The notes below the pieces were generated by a model. That model saw only the letters and a program-made list of their open reading frames with translations, searched no databases and was not told where the DNA came from. Source: Rhizobiaceae bacterium (GTDB taxonomy: Bacteria > Pseudomonadota > Alphaproteobacteria > Rhizobiales > Rhizobiaceae). From it: DNA of 64,000 nucleotides. The DNA lies in assembly GCA_019635775.1 (NCBI GenBank), contig JAHBYU010000007.1, positions 62,001 through 126,000 on the forward strand, in the 5' to 3' direction. A program made the translations under genes and the position numbers. Positions 7,833 to 17,952 of the stretch are shown here, one piece after another; positions within the stretch are counted from its first letter, which is position 1, and every line of letters starts with the position of its first letter.

Positions 7833-9344
7833 ATGACTTCGATTGCCTATCTGCAGAAGACAAGCCTTTCGTCGCTCGCCGATCCATGTCTTTTCCGAGA
7901 GTTCGCCTATGTCGACGGCGTATGGACCGCGGGGTCGACTGCGTCCACGATCGACGTGGTCAATCCGGCAGATGGTTCGCGCGTTGGCGCGGTTCCGCAG
8001 CTGACGGCGGGCGATGCGATACTGGCAGTCGAGGCTGCGGATCGGGCGTTCATTTCATGGGCGGCCGAGGCGCCGCAACGCCGCGCGCAACTGCTCCGTC
8101 GCTGGTTCGAACTCATCGTGGCCGCTCGCGAGGACCTCGCTCGCCTCATGGTAGAGGAGCAGGGCAAGCCGCTGTCCGAAGCTCTTGGCGAGATCGACTA
8201 TGCTGCATCCTTCGTCGAGTTTTACGCGGAGGAAGCGAAACGGCTGAATGTCGAGAGCATAACCTCGCATCTGGCCGATGCCGAGATGCGCGTGCTTCGC
8301 CAGCCGGTCGGCGTGGCCGCGCTGGTCACACCGTGGAACTTCCCGTCCGCGATGTTGACTCGGAAGGCCGCTGCTGCGCTCGCCGCCGGCTGCAGCGTTG
8401 TTGCCCATCCTTCGTCCGAAACGCCTTTCTCGGCGCTGGCGCTCGCCGAGCTTGCCGAACGGGCGGGGTTTCCGGCCGGCTTGTTCAATGTCGTAACGGG
8501 CAATGCGGCTGAAATCGTCAGGGCCTTCACCGCCTCGCGGAAGGTCCGCATTCTTTCCTTTACAGGCTCCACAGAAATCGGCCGGGTGCTGTATGCGCAA
8601 TCCGCCCCGACCATCAAACGGCTGGTCATGGAACTCGGCGGCAACGCACCCTTCATCGCCTTTGCCGATTGCGACTTCGGGCAGGCGGTCGAAAGGGCGA
8701 TTTCCGCGAAATTCGCGACATCCGGGCAGGATTGCCTTGCGGCAAACCGGTTCTACATCGAGCGGCCAATCTATGAGCGCTTCGTCACCGCCTTCGTCGA
8801 GAAGGTGCGCTCGATGCGAGTAGGGCCGGGTCTTGCCGATCCGGATATTGGGCCGCTGATGAACGAACGGGCAATTGCCAAGCAGATGGATCATGTGGCC
8901 GATGCTGTGTCGAGGGGGGCCAGGCTGTTGACAGGTGGCCATGTTCACGGCGCCGGCCCGCTTTTCTTTGAGCCGACGGTTCTTGCAGATGTCCCAGAAG
9001 ATGCCGCGATTTTTCGCGAGGAAACGTTTGGCCCGGTTGCGGCCTTCGCGCCCTTTGACGACGAGGACGAGTTGCTTGAGAAGGCCAACCGTACCGAGAC
9101 CGGATTGGTCGCCTACCTGCACACGTCGGACAATTCCCGGATCGCACGCATGAGCTCAGCGCTCGAATTCGGCATGATTGCCGTCAATCGTACGAAAATC
9201 ACCGGCGCGCCGATACCTTTCGGAGGCGTGAAGCAGGCCGGCCTCGGCCGCGAAGGATCGCGGCACGGGATGGAGGCCTATACCGATCTCAAATATGTCT
9301 GCCGCGACGTCGGTCGACCTACAACAAGCAGCCAGGGAGCATAA
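7833..9344 (+). CDS. doeC: NAD(P)-dependent aspartate-semialdehyde dehydrogenase (ALDH family, DoeC)
   Basis: A 503-residue aldehyde dehydrogenase. Seen: VTPWNFPSAMLTRK (cofactor site), FTGSTEIGR, the catalytic Glu in MELGGNAPF and the catalytic Cys in SGQDCLAANR. It resembles succinate-semialdehyde dehydrogenases, as DoeC does. Expected role: oxidise L-aspartate 4-semialdehyde, made from diaminobutyrate, to aspartate. The ATG at 7833 has GAGGA upstream; 113 bases separate it from the regulator, so an internal promoter is possible. Only 2 bases separate it from the aminotransferase gene. Confidence 0.84.
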   Translation: MTSIAYLQKTSLSSLADPCLFREFAYVDGVWTAGSTASTIDVVNPADGSRVGAVPQLTAGDAILAVEAADRAFISWAAEAPQRRAQLLRRWFELIVAAREDLARLMVEEQGKPLSEALGEIDYAASFVEFYAEEAKRLNVESITSHLADAEMRVLRQPVGVAALVTPWNFPSAMLTRKAAAALAAGCSVVAHPSSETPFSALALAELAERAGFPAGLFNVVTGNAAEIVRAFTASRKVRILSFTGSTEIGRVLYAQSAPTIKRLVMELGGNAPFIAFADCDFGQAVERAISAKFATSGQDCLAANRFYIERPIYERFVTAFVEKVRSMRVGPGLADPDIGPLMNERAIAKQMDHVADAVSRGARLLTGGHVHGAGPLFFEPTVLADVPEDAAIFREETFGPVAAFAPFDDEDELLEKANRTETGLVAYLHTSDNSRIARMSSALEFGMIAVNRTKITGAPIPFGGVKQAGLGREGSRHGMEAYTDLKYVCRDVGRPTTSSQGA

Positions 9345-9346
9345 CG

Positions 9347-10717
9347 ATGTTGACCAATGACGTCCTCGACAAATGGGATCGCGAGAACTTCTTCCATCCC
9401 TCCACGCACCTTGCCCAGCATGCACGTGGCGAGAGCCCGAACCGCATCGTCACCGGCGGCTCCGGCGTCTATATCGAGGATCGCGACGGCAACAAGCTGC
9501 TCGATGCCTTTGCTGGCCTCTACTGCGTCAATGTCGGCTATGGCCGCAGCGAGATCGCCGAGGCGATAGCCGCCCAGGCGAAGGAACTCGCCTATTACCA
9601 CGCCTATGTCGGCCACGGCACGGAAGCCTCGATCACGCTTGCCAAGATGGTCGTTGAGCGCGCACCGAAGAACATGTCCAAGGTCTATTTCGGCCTCGGC
9701 GGTTCCGATGCCAACGAAACCAACATCAAGCTCGTCTGGTACTACAACAACATCCTCGGCCGGCCGGAGAAGAAGAAGATCATTTCCCGCTGGCGCGGCT
9801 ATCACGGCTCCGGTCTGATGACCGGCTCACTGACCGGGCTTGAACTCTTCCACAAGAAGTTCGACCTGCCGCTCGCCAACGTGCTGCACACCGAAGCGCC
9901 CTACTACTACCGCCGTCCGAACCTCTCGATGAGTGAAGCGGATTTCGTCGCTCATTGCGTCTCCGCGCTGGAAGACCTGATCGAGCGCGAGGGTGCCGAC
10001 ACGATCGCGGCTTTCATCGGCGAGCCAGCACTTGGCACCGGTGGCCTCGTCCCACCGCCTGAAGGCTATTGGCCGGCAATCCAGAAGGTTCTGAAGAAGC
10101 ACGACATCCTGTTGATCGCAGACGAAGTCGTCACCGGGTTCGGCCGCCTCGGCACCATGTTCGGCTCCGATCATTACGGCATGGAATCCGATATCATCAC
10201 CATCGCCAAGGGTCTGACGTCCGCCTATGCACCGCTCTCCGGCTCGATCATTTCCGACAAGGTCTGGAAGGTTCTGGAAGACGGCACCGAGCAATTCGGC
10301 CCGATCGGCCACGGCTGGACCTATTCGGCCCATCCGATCGGCGCTGCCGCCGGGGTCGCCAACCTGCAGTTGATCGACAAGCTGGGCCTCGTCGACAATG
10401 CCGGCAAGACCGGCGCATACTTCAAGAGGGTTCTGAAGGATGCACTCGGCGACCACGCCAACGTCGGCGACATCCGTGGCGAGGGCCTGCTCTGCGCGGT
10501 CGAGTTCGTCGAGGACAAGGCCGACCGCAAGTTCTTCGATCCGGGCAGGAAGGTCGGCTACCAGCTTGCTGGCGCGCTCCTGAAGCAGGGCGTCATCGGT
10601 CGCGCCATGCCGCAGGGCGACATCATCGGCTTTGCACCGCCGCTATGCCTGACAGAAGCGGAAGCCGACAAGATCGCCGCCGCCGCCAAGGCTGCCGTTG
10701 CCGACGTGTTGGGTTGA
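9347..10717 (+). CDS. doeD: L-2,4-diaminobutyrate transaminase (class III aminotransferase, DoeD)
   Basis: A 456-residue class III PLP aminotransferase. ADEVVTGFGRLG holds the PLP-ring Asp and TIAKGLTSAYAPLS the Schiff-base Lys. Expected reaction: diaminobutyrate to aspartate 4-semialdehyde, feeding the dehydrogenase just upstream. GGGAG lies 7 bases before the ATG. It ends the rightward ectoine operon and meets the next leftward gene after 21 bases. A broader omega-amino acid:pyruvate transaminase role cannot be excluded from sequence. Confidence 0.83.
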   Translation: MLTNDVLDKWDRENFFHPSTHLAQHARGESPNRIVTGGSGVYIEDRDGNKLLDAFAGLYCVNVGYGRSEIAEAIAAQAKELAYYHAYVGHGTEASITLAKMVVERAPKNMSKVYFGLGGSDANETNIKLVWYYNNILGRPEKKKIISRWRGYHGSGLMTGSLTGLELFHKKFDLPLANVLHTEAPYYYRRPNLSMSEADFVAHCVSALEDLIEREGADTIAAFIGEPALGTGGLVPPPEGYWPAIQKVLKKHDILLIADEVVTGFGRLGTMFGSDHYGMESDIITIAKGLTSAYAPLSGSIISDKVWKVLEDGTEQFGPIGHGWTYSAHPIGAAAGVANLQLIDKLGLVDNAGKTGAYFKRVLKDALGDHANVGDIRGEGLLCAVEFVEDKADRKFFDPGRKVGYQLAGALLKQGVIGRAMPQGDIIGFAPPLCLTEAEADKIAAAAKAAVADVLG

Positions 10718-10738
10718 GATAGTTGCGGCCGGCATCTG

Positions 10739-11581
10739 CTATCGGTTGAAGCGCGCACGCAGTTCCGAGGCGTCGCAGAGCCCGAGACCCAACGAATGCA
10801 TGGCCGACACGACCGTTTCGACGAGTTCTGCGTTGGAACTGGCCGGTCGGCCGTCCGGCAATAGCAGGTTGTTTTCAAAACCAACCCGGACATGGCCACC
10901 CAGCAATGCAGCGGCCGTGACGCACTGCGCCTCATCCCGACCGAACGCACATACGCTCCACAGGTCAAACCTCGGCATATCGGCGGCCAGGAAAGGCAAG
11001 AGATCACTCGGCGCGGACTTCCGCCCTGCTGTATAGCGGCCGAGCACATAGAGCACCGGCGCATCCGCCCAGGGGAGATTGCCACGGCGCATCATATCGG
11101 AGAGCCGAACTGCCTCGAGGGGATCGTAGAGGATGATCTGCGGCGCCACGCTTTCTTGTTTCATCCATTCCAAGGCACGGAAGAACTCGGGCTCGGCGTC
11201 TTCGTCGGGAGCCAGTTCCCTTAACGCCAGTGAGGCAGCCTCGGGGCGAACAGCCTTGAGCACGGCGATCTGCTCGGCGGGCTTGTATCGGCCCAGCGAT
11301 TCTGTGGTGATCTGAATTACGATGCGGTCGGATACGGCCGATCGGATCGCAGAGATTGCGTCGCCATAAGCGGCGGCGTCGAGCAGGTGCGTACCGTCAG
11401 CGCTTCGAACATGCGCGTGTATCATCGCAGCACCGGCCTCAAGGCACTCTGCCGCTGTAATCGCTAATTCCGCGGTCGTGAGTGGAATTCCCGGATGATC
11501 GGTTTTTGTACGGGTGCCGCCGTTTGGCGCGACCGCAATGATCACGCGATGGCGGATTGGGGACGACTCTTCACCTGTCAT
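10739..11581 (-). CDS. Beta-keto acid cleavage enzyme (BKACE, DUF849)
   Basis: A 280-residue TIM-barrel protein of the family that includes 3-keto-5-aminohexanoate cleavage enzyme, which converts a beta-keto acid plus acetyl-CoA to acetoacetate plus an acyl-CoA. The Zn ligands appear as the two His of MIHAHVR and the late Glu in VGFENNLLL. The early family motif reads VAPNGGTRT, without the Glu found there in the lysine-pathway enzyme, so a different substrate is likely. It is divergent from the RpiR regulator. The start is not supported by a clear ribosome site. Substrate unknown. Confidence 0.85.
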   Translation of the reverse strand: MTGEESSPIRHRVIIAVAPNGGTRTKTDHPGIPLTTAELAITAAECLEAGAAMIHAHVRSADGTHLLDAAAYGDAISAIRSAVSDRIVIQITTESLGRYKPAEQIAVLKAVRPEAASLALRELAPDEDAEPEFFRALEWMKQESVAPQIILYDPLEAVRLSDMMRRGNLPWADAPVLYVLGRYTAGRKSAPSDLLPFLAADMPRFDLWSVCAFGRDEAQCVTAAALLGGHVRVGFENNLLLPDGRPASSNAELVETVVSAMHSLGLGLCDASELRARFNR

Positions 11582-11620
11582 GATACAAATAAATCACAAA
11601 TAACGAACATGAAACAAGTG

Positions 11621-11631
11621 TTGCATTGCAA
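11621..11631. promoter_or_regulatory. Small palindrome in the BKACE/rpiR divergent region
   Basis: TTGCA-T-TGCAA is an 11-base palindrome inside a 74-base AT-rich divergent interval, 25 bases before the RpiR start codon. It is a candidate binding site for that regulator; short palindromes arise by chance, so confidence is low. Confidence 0.3.
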
Positions 11632-11655
11632 TTTTTCCCGTTGTAGGGATGACGC

Positions 11656-12540
11656 ATGGAAAAGGGCCCTCTCGCAGACCGCATAGTGAGCTGTTTCGAC
11701 TCGCTCTCGGATCAGTTGCAGCACGCTGCCCGCTATCTTCTGGAACATCCCCATGAGGTTGCGCTGATGTCCATGCGCGAGCAGGCCCGACAGGCGAATG
11801 TGCAGCCGGCAACGATGACGAGGCTAGCCAAGCAACTCGGCTATGCCGGCTATGACGACATTCGTCAGATCTACGCCGATGCGATGCGTGGTGCGGGGAC
11901 GGGATTCGCCAGGCGCGTTGGTTTGCAGGCCGAAAGCCAGAAGAAGAAGGGTGACCACGTTCTGGCCGCCGATATGCTGAAGCAACTAGGCACTCAGATA
12001 GCGGTGTTGTCGTCTCAGGCCGAACTGGACATCATGGTCGACGCCGCCCGCCGCCTCGGCGAAGCGCGCCGCATCTATTGCCTGGGGCTACGCTCCAGCC
12101 ATTCGGCGGCCTGGCACCTGCACTACATACTCTCGCTGGCAGGCAAGCATACGGTCATGCTTGACGGCATTGGTGGAATTGGCGCCGATGCCCTCGGAAG
12201 CGCCACGAGTGATGACGTGCTTGTGGCACTCAGCGTGCTTCCCTACACGCGTCAGACAGTCGAGATCACCGACTATGCACGCGACTGCGACGTTCCGGTC
12301 GTCGCCATCACGGACAGCCTCGTCGCGCCGATCGCCCAGCGTGCGACGGTAGCGTTGATCGTCCCGACCGAAAGCCCGGCGTTCCTGCATACAATGTCGC
12401 CCGCCTTCGTCGTTGCCGAGATTCTGGGCGCTCTTGTGGCGGGACGAAATGGTGATGCCGCACAGGAGGCTCTTGCAAGGGTCGACCGGCAGTCGGCAGC
12501 GCTCGACATCCATCTCCAGTCACGGGGGAGGCGTTCGTGA
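11656..12540 (+). CDS. MurR/RpiR-family transcriptional regulator
   Basis: A 294-residue regulator. The N-terminal HTH_6 domain (about 1-77; MSMREQARQANVQPATMTRL is the recognition region) precedes a SIS sugar-phosphate-binding fold (about 125-260; GLRSSHSAAWHLHYIL and LSVLPYTRQTVE). Its GTG neighbour, an aminotransferase, overlaps by 4 bases, so regulator and enzyme are co-translated. SIS domains usually sense phosphosugars, which is unusual beside an amino-acid importer. It probably controls the module on both sides. Confidence 0.9.
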   Translation: MEKGPLADRIVSCFDSLSDQLQHAARYLLEHPHEVALMSMREQARQANVQPATMTRLAKQLGYAGYDDIRQIYADAMRGAGTGFARRVGLQAESQKKKGDHVLAADMLKQLGTQIAVLSSQAELDIMVDAARRLGEARRIYCLGLRSSHSAAWHLHYILSLAGKHTVMLDGIGGIGADALGSATSDDVLVALSVLPYTRQTVEITDYARDCDVPVVAITDSLVAPIAQRATVALIVPTESPAFLHTMSPAFVVAEILGALVAGRNGDAAQEALARVDRQSAALDIHLQSRGRRS

Positions 12541-13889
12541 CGCGAATCCTGCACCGCGCGATCCACGCCACCCCTCCCGTTGCTGTCGGCGGAACGGGCA
12601 TAGAATTACGCGACGCTTCTGGTCGTTCCTACATCGACGCGTCGGGCGGTGCTGCGGTGTCCTGCCTTGGTCATGGACATCCGGAAGTGATCGCCGCGCT
12701 TCATGCACAGGTCGAACAACTGGCTTATGCCCATACAGGCTTCTTCACATCCGAGGCGGCGGAAGAACTGGCCGATCTGCTGATCGCAGATGCGCCTGCG
12801 GGCCTGAGCCATGTCATGCTGCTGTCCGGGGGATCGGAAGCGATCGAAGCGGCCCTGAAACTTGCACGACAGTACTTCGTCGAAAAGGGCGAGCAGCAAC
12901 GCCGGCACATCATCGCGCGTCGTCAGAGTTATCACGGAAACACTCTGGGTGCGCTGGCGGCAGGCGGAAACGAATGGCGGCGTGCGCAGTTCAGGCCGCT
13001 TCTCATCGAAACGCACCATATCGATCCCTGCTATTCCTATCGGCTGCAAGAGGCCGGGGAGTCCGACGAGGCCTATGCGCGGCGCGCGGCTCAGCAACTC
13101 GAAGACAAGATTGTCGAGCTGGGTGCGGAAAATGTCATAGCCTTCGTAGCCGAGCCCGTTGTTGGCGCGACCGCCGGAGCGGTTCCGCCGGTAGCCGACT
13201 ATCTCAAGCGTATTCGTGCCATCTGCGACAAGCACGGCATCCTGCTCATCCTGGATGAGGTGATGTGCGGCATGGGGCGTACCGGGACGCTGCACGCCTG
13301 CGAACAGGACGGTGTAGCGCCTGATATCATGACCCTGGCCAAGGGGTTGGGTGGAGGCTACCAGCCCATTGGGGCTGTGCTTCTGTCGCAAACCATCTTC
13401 GATGCATTCGCGAACGGTTCGGGATTTTTCCAGCACGGCCACACCTATATGGGCCATCCCATGGCGGCAGCGGCTGCGCTGGCGGTCCAGAAGATCGTGC
13501 GGCGGGACCACTTAGTGGCCAACGTCATGGCGATGGGGGATGTGCTCGAAAGTCGGTTACTGGACCGGCTGGGAAACCATCACCACGTCGGAGACATCCG
13601 GGGCAGGGGTCTCTTCCGCGGCATCGAGCTTGTCGCGGACCGTGCCACCAAACGTCCCTTTGATCCCGCCCTGAAGCTCAATGCACGGATCAAGAAGGAA
13701 GCGATGGCGCGCGGCCTGATCGTCTACCCGATGGGCGGCACCATTGATGGCCGAGTAGGTGACCATGTCCTGCTCGCACCGCCCTTCATCGTGGGGCGGG
13801 AAGACATTGATCGCATTGTCGATCGTCTTGGCTCGGCGATCGAAGCCGCCATCGAAAGCATTCCGGATGCTTCCCGGATTCACGCATAG
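12537..13889 (+). CDS. Class III aminotransferase, unassigned substrate
   Basis: A 450-residue PLP enzyme with [14 protein letters not shown] (ring-binding Asp) and [16 protein letters not shown] (Schiff-base Lys). It starts at GTG overlapping the RpiR stop. It differs clearly from the diaminobutyrate transaminase at 9347. Beside a beta-keto acid cleavage enzyme, a beta-amino acid (yielding a beta-keto acid) is the most logical substrate; this is inference. Such enzymes act on omega-amino acids, polyamines or beta-amino acids. Confidence 0.85.
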   Translation: MTRILHRAIHATPPVAVGGTGIELRDASGRSYIDASGGAAVSCLGHGHPEVIAALHAQVEQLAYAHTGFFTSEAAEELADLLIADAPAGLSHVMLLSGGSEAIEAALKLARQYFVEKGEQQRRHIIARRQSYHGNTLGALAAGGNEWRRAQFRPLLIETHHIDPCYSYRLQEAGESDEAYARRAAQQLEDKIVELGAENVIAFVAEPVVGATAGAVPPVADYLKRIRAICDKHGILLILDEVMCGMGRTGTLHACEQDGVAPDIMTLAKGLGGGYQPIGAVLLSQTIFDAFANGSGFFQHGHTYMGHPMAAAAALAVQKIVRRDHLVANVMAMGDVLESRLLDRLGNHHHVGDIRGRGLFRGIELVADRATKRPFDPALKLNARIKKEAMARGLIVYPMGGTIDGRVGDHVLLAPPFIVGREDIDRIVDRLGSAIEAAIESIPDASRIHA

Positions 13890-13921
13890 AACTGCAACCA
13901 CTCAAAAAGGGGAACCAAAAG

Positions 13922-14662
13922 ATGAAACTGCGCCTCATTCTGATCGCCGCTCTCGCGAGCACCGTCGCACTGGCCCTGCCATCTCGCGCGGAGGACCTGG
14001 TCGTTGCCACCGATACCGCATTCGTGCCGTTCGAGTTCAAGGAGGGCGACAAATATGTCGGGTTCGACATCGATATGTGGGACGCCATCGCCAAGGAGAT
14101 CGGCGTTAGCTACACGCTGCAGCCCATGGACTTCAACGGCATCATCCCGGCACTCCAGACCAAACAGGTGGACGTCGCGCTGGCCGGAATCACGATCAAG
14201 GACGAACGCAAGAAGGTTATCGACTTTTCCGACGGCTACTACGACAGCGGCTTCCTGCTGATGGTGCCGGCGGACAGCACGATCAAGAGCGCCGAGGACC
14301 TGAAAGGGAAGGTGCTCGCGGTAAAGACGGGAACTTCGGCCACGGACTACGCCAAGGAACATTTCAAGGAAACCGAACTCAGGCAGTTCCCCAACATCGA
14401 CAACGCCTATCTGGAATTGCAGACAGGCCGCGTCGACGCGGCCATGCACGACACCCCGAATGTACTCTATTACGTGGCGACGGCGGGTGGCGGGAAGGTC
14501 AAGGCGGTCGGTGAGCAGATGATGGCCCACCAATACGGCATAGGCTTCCCGAAGGGCAGCGAACTGGTAGCCAAGGTCAACGCGGCACTCGCCAACATGA
14601 AGAAGGATGGCCGCTATAACGAGATCTACAAGAAGTGGTTCGGAACAGAACCACAAAGCTGA
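13922..14662 (+). CDS. Polar amino-acid ABC transporter substrate-binding protein (GlnH-like)
   Basis: A 246-residue periplasmic binding protein, family 3. The Sec signal peptide ends near PSRAED (about residue 23), then [17 protein letters not shown] opens lobe one and [15 protein letters not shown] is the hinge region. AGGGGA lies upstream. It is the first gene of a three-gene importer and is followed by a terminator-like hairpin. Glutamine-type proteins look similar; true ligand unknown. Confidence 0.88.
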   Translation: MKLRLILIAALASTVALALPSRAEDLVVATDTAFVPFEFKEGDKYVGFDIDMWDAIAKEIGVSYTLQPMDFNGIIPALQTKQVDVALAGITIKDERKKVIDFSDGYYDSGFLLMVPADSTIKSAEDLKGKVLAVKTGTSATDYAKEHFKETELRQFPNIDNAYLELQTGRVDAAMHDTPNVLYYVATAGGGKVKAVGEQMMAHQYGIGFPKGSELVAKVNAALANMKKDGRYNEIYKKWFGTEPQS

Positions 14663-14672
14663 GCCCTGAACG

Positions 14673-14707
14673 GGCGCGCTGGAGCAACTGGCGCGCCGCC
14701 TTTTTTT
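14673..14707 (+). terminator. Intrinsic terminator or attenuator after the binding-protein gene
   Basis: GGCGCGC (14673-14679) pairs with GCGCGCC (14691-14697) around an 11-base loop, followed by GCC and seven Ts. It fits a rho-independent terminator, yet lies inside an ABC operon, 11 bases after the binding-protein stop and 15 before the permease start. Partial read-through would give more binding protein than permease. Confidence 0.75.
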
Positions 14708-14721
14708 CAGGAGGGCGATCC

Positions 14722-15378
14722 ATGGAATTCGATTGGTCCGTAATCGAGGACGCATTGCCTGCGCTGCTCGGTGGAGCGCGTCTGACCATCCTGATCACTG
14801 TGGTTGGGCTTGCGGGCGGTCTCGTTGTCGGCTTTCTCGCCGGGTTGATGCGCGCCTACGGCAATACGATTCTGAACGCCATCGCCTTCGCCTATATCGA
14901 ACTGATCCGGGGCACCCCAATCGTGGTGCAGGTGATGTTCATCTACTTCGCGCTGCCCATGCTGGCCGACATCCGCGTGAACCCGATGACCGCCGCCATA
15001 ACGGCGATCGTCGTGAATGCAGGCGCCTACATCGCCGAGATCGTGCGCGGGTCCTTCCTGTCGGTTCACAAGGGCCTGAAGGAAGCTGGCCTGGCGCTCG
15101 GTCTGCCGATGTGGAAAGTGCTTGTCTACATTATCGGCCCGGTGGCTTTCCGTCGCATGATCCCACCGCTCGGCAACCAGTTCATCGTCAGTCTCAAGGA
15201 CACGTCACTTTTCATCGTCATTGGCGTCGGAGAACTGACCCGGCAAGGCCAGGAAATCATGGCGGCCAACTTTCGCGCCGTGGAGATCTGGACGGCGGTC
15301 GCCATCCTGTACCTCATCATGACCGGCACGCTGACCCTGATCCTGCGTGTCACCGAAAGAAGGATGCGCATGCTATGA
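14722..15378 (+). CDS. Amino-acid ABC transporter permease (GlnP-like)
   Basis: A 218-residue inner-membrane permease with about five membrane segments and the EAA loop [15 protein letters not shown]. The ATG at 14722 has CAGGAGGG upstream; a longer frame upstream runs through the terminator and was not used. It is the only permease gene in this importer, so it probably forms a homodimer, as GlnP does. It overlaps the ATPase gene by 4 bases (ATGA). Confidence 0.88.
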   Translation: MEFDWSVIEDALPALLGGARLTILITVVGLAGGLVVGFLAGLMRAYGNTILNAIAFAYIELIRGTPIVVQVMFIYFALPMLADIRVNPMTAAITAIVVNAGAYIAEIVRGSFLSVHKGLKEAGLALGLPMWKVLVYIIGPVAFRRMIPPLGNQFIVSLKDTSLFIVIGVGELTRQGQEIMAANFRAVEIWTAVAILYLIMTGTLTLILRVTERRMRML

Positions 15379-16103
15379 GCATCGTGGAGTTCCGTAAGGT
15401 GACCAAGACATTTGGCGAGGTTGTCGTGCTGCGCGAGGTGGACCTGTCGATCAACGCCGGCGAGGTCGTGGTGCTCATCGGTCCTTCGGGGTCGGGCAAG
15501 TCGACGCTGCTGCGCTGCATCAATGCGCTGGAAGAGATCAACGGCGGCGATCTCGTGGTCGACGACATAAGCGTTCTGTCCGGCCGTTCGCAGGTCCGCG
15601 TCATCAGGCAGGAAGCCGGCATGGTGTTTCAGCAGTTCAACCTCTTCCCGCAGATGACGGCGCTCGAGAATGTCGCATTCGGCCCCAGACGGGTTCGAGG
15701 CCTAAGCAAGGCCGAAGCGACGGAGCAGGCCAAGGCGCTGCTGCAGAAGGTTGGGCTCGCAGACCGCGGCCACCATTATCCCTCCGAGCTTTCCGGTGGC
15801 CAGCAGCAGCGGGTCGCAATCGCACGTGCGCTTGCCGTGAAACCGAAGCTCATGCTCTTCGATGAACCGACGTCCGCGCTCGACCCGGAGCTTCGCCATG
15901 AAGTGCTGCGCGTGATGCAGGCACTTGCCGAGGAGGGCATGACCATGATCGTGGTAACCCACGAGATGGCCTTCGCCCGCCAGGTCGGTACGAGGCTGAT
16001 CTTCATGGAGGACGGAAAGATTTCGGTCGACGGCGATCCGGCGACGCTTCTCAAGAATTCCGAGAACCCTCGTCTGCGCGAGTTCCTTCAGCATGTCCAC
16101 TGA
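15375..16103 (+). CDS. Amino-acid ABC transporter ATP-binding protein (GlnQ-like)
   Basis: A 242-residue ABC ATPase of normal family length with Walker [11 protein letters not shown]-loop [10 protein letters not shown], signature LSGGQQQR, Walker [15 protein letters not shown] and switch His in VTHEMAF. It powers the permease at 14722. Its start overlaps the permease stop and its end overlaps the C45 hydrolase start by 11 bases, tying the hydrolase to the importer. Confidence 0.9.
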   Translation: MSIVEFRKVTKTFGEVVVLREVDLSINAGEVVVLIGPSGSGKSTLLRCINALEEINGGDLVVDDISVLSGRSQVRVIRQEAGMVFQQFNLFPQMTALENVAFGPRRVRGLSKAEATEQAKALLQKVGLADRGHHYPSELSGGQQQRVAIARALAVKPKLMLFDEPTSALDPELRHEVLRVMQALAEEGMTMIVVTHEMAFARQVGTRLIFMEDGKISVDGDPATLLKNSENPRLREFLQHVH

Positions 16104-17118
16104 TGAGGGAGGACGACTGGGCGTCCTCAATGTGGCCGGTTCGCATTTCGACGTCGGCGTCCAACTAGGCCGCTTTGGCCGGGAGATCGCACATCGGCAC
16201 CTCGTCAACACGCGGGCCTGGGGATCGGTCATGGCTTTCCGCGAGCATCCGGACGTGGCCATTATCCGAAGACTGACAAAGCAGCGCTTCCCGGCCTACT
16301 GGCAGGAGTTGCAGGGCCTGGCGCAAGGATTGGGTCTGCCGTTGGACGACGTCTTCCTCTGGAATTGCCGCGGCGACGTCTGGGCAATGTCTCCCGACGG
16401 CTGCACAACTGTTCAGATCCCCGGCGACGAGCCAGTCCTGGCTCACAATGAGGACGGCGATCCGGGATTTCGCGGCTACTGCGCAATGGCGAGTGTGCGG
16501 CCGCAAGATGGCTGCGCCTTCAACGCATTCGTGTATCCCGCCTCCCTGCCGGGGCATACATTCGCAGTGACTGACGCAGGTCTGGTTCAGACGGTCAACA
16601 ACATCCGCTCCTGCGCCGCAGGGCCGGGCCTGCCGCGAATGCTGCTCGGCCGCGCGGTGCTCGACTGTCCAACGATCGATGAGGCGATCCGCTTGCTGAA
16701 AGGCACGGAGCGTGCCGGTGCGTTCCACATGACGCTCGGTCAACGGGGTGATGGCCGCCTGATAAGCGTGGAATTCACGCATTCGACCTGTTCGGCGGTC
16801 ACCGTCGAACAAACCAGATGCCACTCAAATCACCTGATTCACGATACAATCCGGAATGAGAAGCAGATCGTAACGGGATCGTCACAGGCGCGGCAGGAGC
16901 GTGGGGACCAGATCATCACGAACGGTGATGGGCAGGTCGGCCCGCTGGCAATCCTTTGGGACAAATACGACGAGACATTGCCGATCTATCGGCGGCAACA
17001 CGACGATCCGGACCACGAAAACACGCTTGCGACAGCCATATTCAAGATCGGCAGGGAAGCAGTAAGGTTGGAGGTCTACGACCAGCTCGGAGCCACACCG
17101 ATCTCATTGATGGCGTGA
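16093..17118 (+). CDS. C45-family Ntn amide hydrolase / acyltransferase-like protein
   Basis: A 341-residue member of the acyl-CoA:6-aminopenicillanate acyltransferase family. These proteins cleave themselves before a Cys that becomes the N-terminal nucleophile. Here the candidate is the Cys in MSPDGCTTVQI (near residue 103), followed by PVLAHNEDGD, matching the family's NxD-type motif. The ATG overlaps the ATPase end by 11 bases. Expected to hydrolyse an amide bond of the imported compound in the cytoplasm; no export signal seen. Its last 15 bases overlap the 3' end of the opposing gene. Substrate unknown. Confidence 0.8.
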   Translation: MSTDEGGRLGVLNVAGSHFDVGVQLGRFGREIAHRHLVNTRAWGSVMAFREHPDVAIIRRLTKQRFPAYWQELQGLAQGLGLPLDDVFLWNCRGDVWAMSPDGCTTVQIPGDEPVLAHNEDGDPGFRGYCAMASVRPQDGCAFNAFVYPASLPGHTFAVTDAGLVQTVNNIRSCAAGPGLPRMLLGRAVLDCPTIDEAIRLLKGTERAGAFHMTLGQRGDGRLISVEFTHSTCSAVTVEQTRCHSNHLIHDTIRNEKQIVTGSSQARQERGDQIITNGDGQVGPLAILWDKYDETLPIYRRQHDDPDHENTLATAIFKIGREAVRLEVYDQLGATPISLMA

Positions 17119-17952
17119 ATGATAGTGCGGCCGGTGTACGCGCTGCAGCTTCGCGGCAAGGCTTTCACCCAGAACCAAGGCTTGCCGGGATCTCGATAGG
17201 GCGGAATAGCCCTCCAGCGTCTCATCGAAGGTGACGAACTCCAGAGAGGGGCTGAAATCCGAACCCCAGTGGAGGTTTTCGGCACCAAACCGCTCGATCA
17301 GCAGTTCGATGAACGGCCATGCGGCAAGATGCGGGGGCGATGGATCGACCGCATAAAGTCCGGAAAGCTTCACCCCGACGTTCGGTAGAGCGGCGAGGTC
17401 CAGAAGCGACGAAATACGTTGTGCAGCTTCCTCGCGCGTTGGCACGGTTTGGTGGCGCCCCGGCAGCCCCAGATGCGAAAACAGAAACTGGCTATTGCCC
17501 GCCTGACGAACGAGTTTCCCAAGGTGGCGCGTTGCTTCCGGGCGGGCGTTGAGGGAAACGACAGCGTTTGCGTCCGAGAGCATGCTCCAGCTTTCAGACG
17601 GCCATTCGTACAGCGCGTTTGCAGAGGCCTCGTCAGGAAGATAGAGCGCGATGCCGCTGTGTCCGGCTGCCAAGAGGCTGGCCACGATTTCCTTGCCCGG
17701 TGCTGACGATGGCGACAGATAGGCGACGCTGTGGATCCACGGGCGGCTGGCAGCGAGTTCGCGTACGTAGGCGTTGTTCGACGGATCGATGCCGTCTGCC
17801 TCATAGCAGACCACCAGTCCCGCCACCACGCCGTGCTTCTCGCGCAGGCGCTCATACGCCTCGATATCCGACAGGTCGCCAAGCGGCGATGACGTCGTGC
17901 CGAAGTGGCCATATCCGCGCCGGAACAGGTGCAGATGGGAATCGACGATCAT
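17104..17952 (-). CDS. Amidohydrolase-2 family protein (TIM-barrel)
   Basis: A 282-residue metal-dependent hydrolase or decarboxylase of the amidohydro_2 type (relatives include lactonases such as 2-pyrone-4,6-dicarboxylate lactonase). Seen: DSHLHLF with the HxH metal motif at the N-terminus, SHLGLPG in the middle and WGSDFSPS with the late catalytic Asp. The ATG at 17952 overlaps the oxidoreductase stop by 4 bases. It is the last gene of the ten-gene operon. After a dehydrogenase, a lactonase role is attractive but unproven. Confidence 0.78.
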   Translation of the reverse strand: MIVDSHLHLFRRGYGHFGTTSSPLGDLSDIEAYERLREKHGVVAGLVVCYEADGIDPSNNAYVRELAASRPWIHSVAYLSPSSAPGKEIVASLLAAGHSGIALYLPDEASANALYEWPSESWSMLSDANAVVSLNARPEATRHLGKLVRQAGNSQFLFSHLGLPGRHQTVPTREEAAQRISSLLDLAALPNVGVKLSGLYAVDPSPPHLAAWPFIELLIERFGAENLHWGSDFSPSLEFVTFDETLEGYSALSRSRQALVLGESLAAKLQRVHRPHYHSRHQ

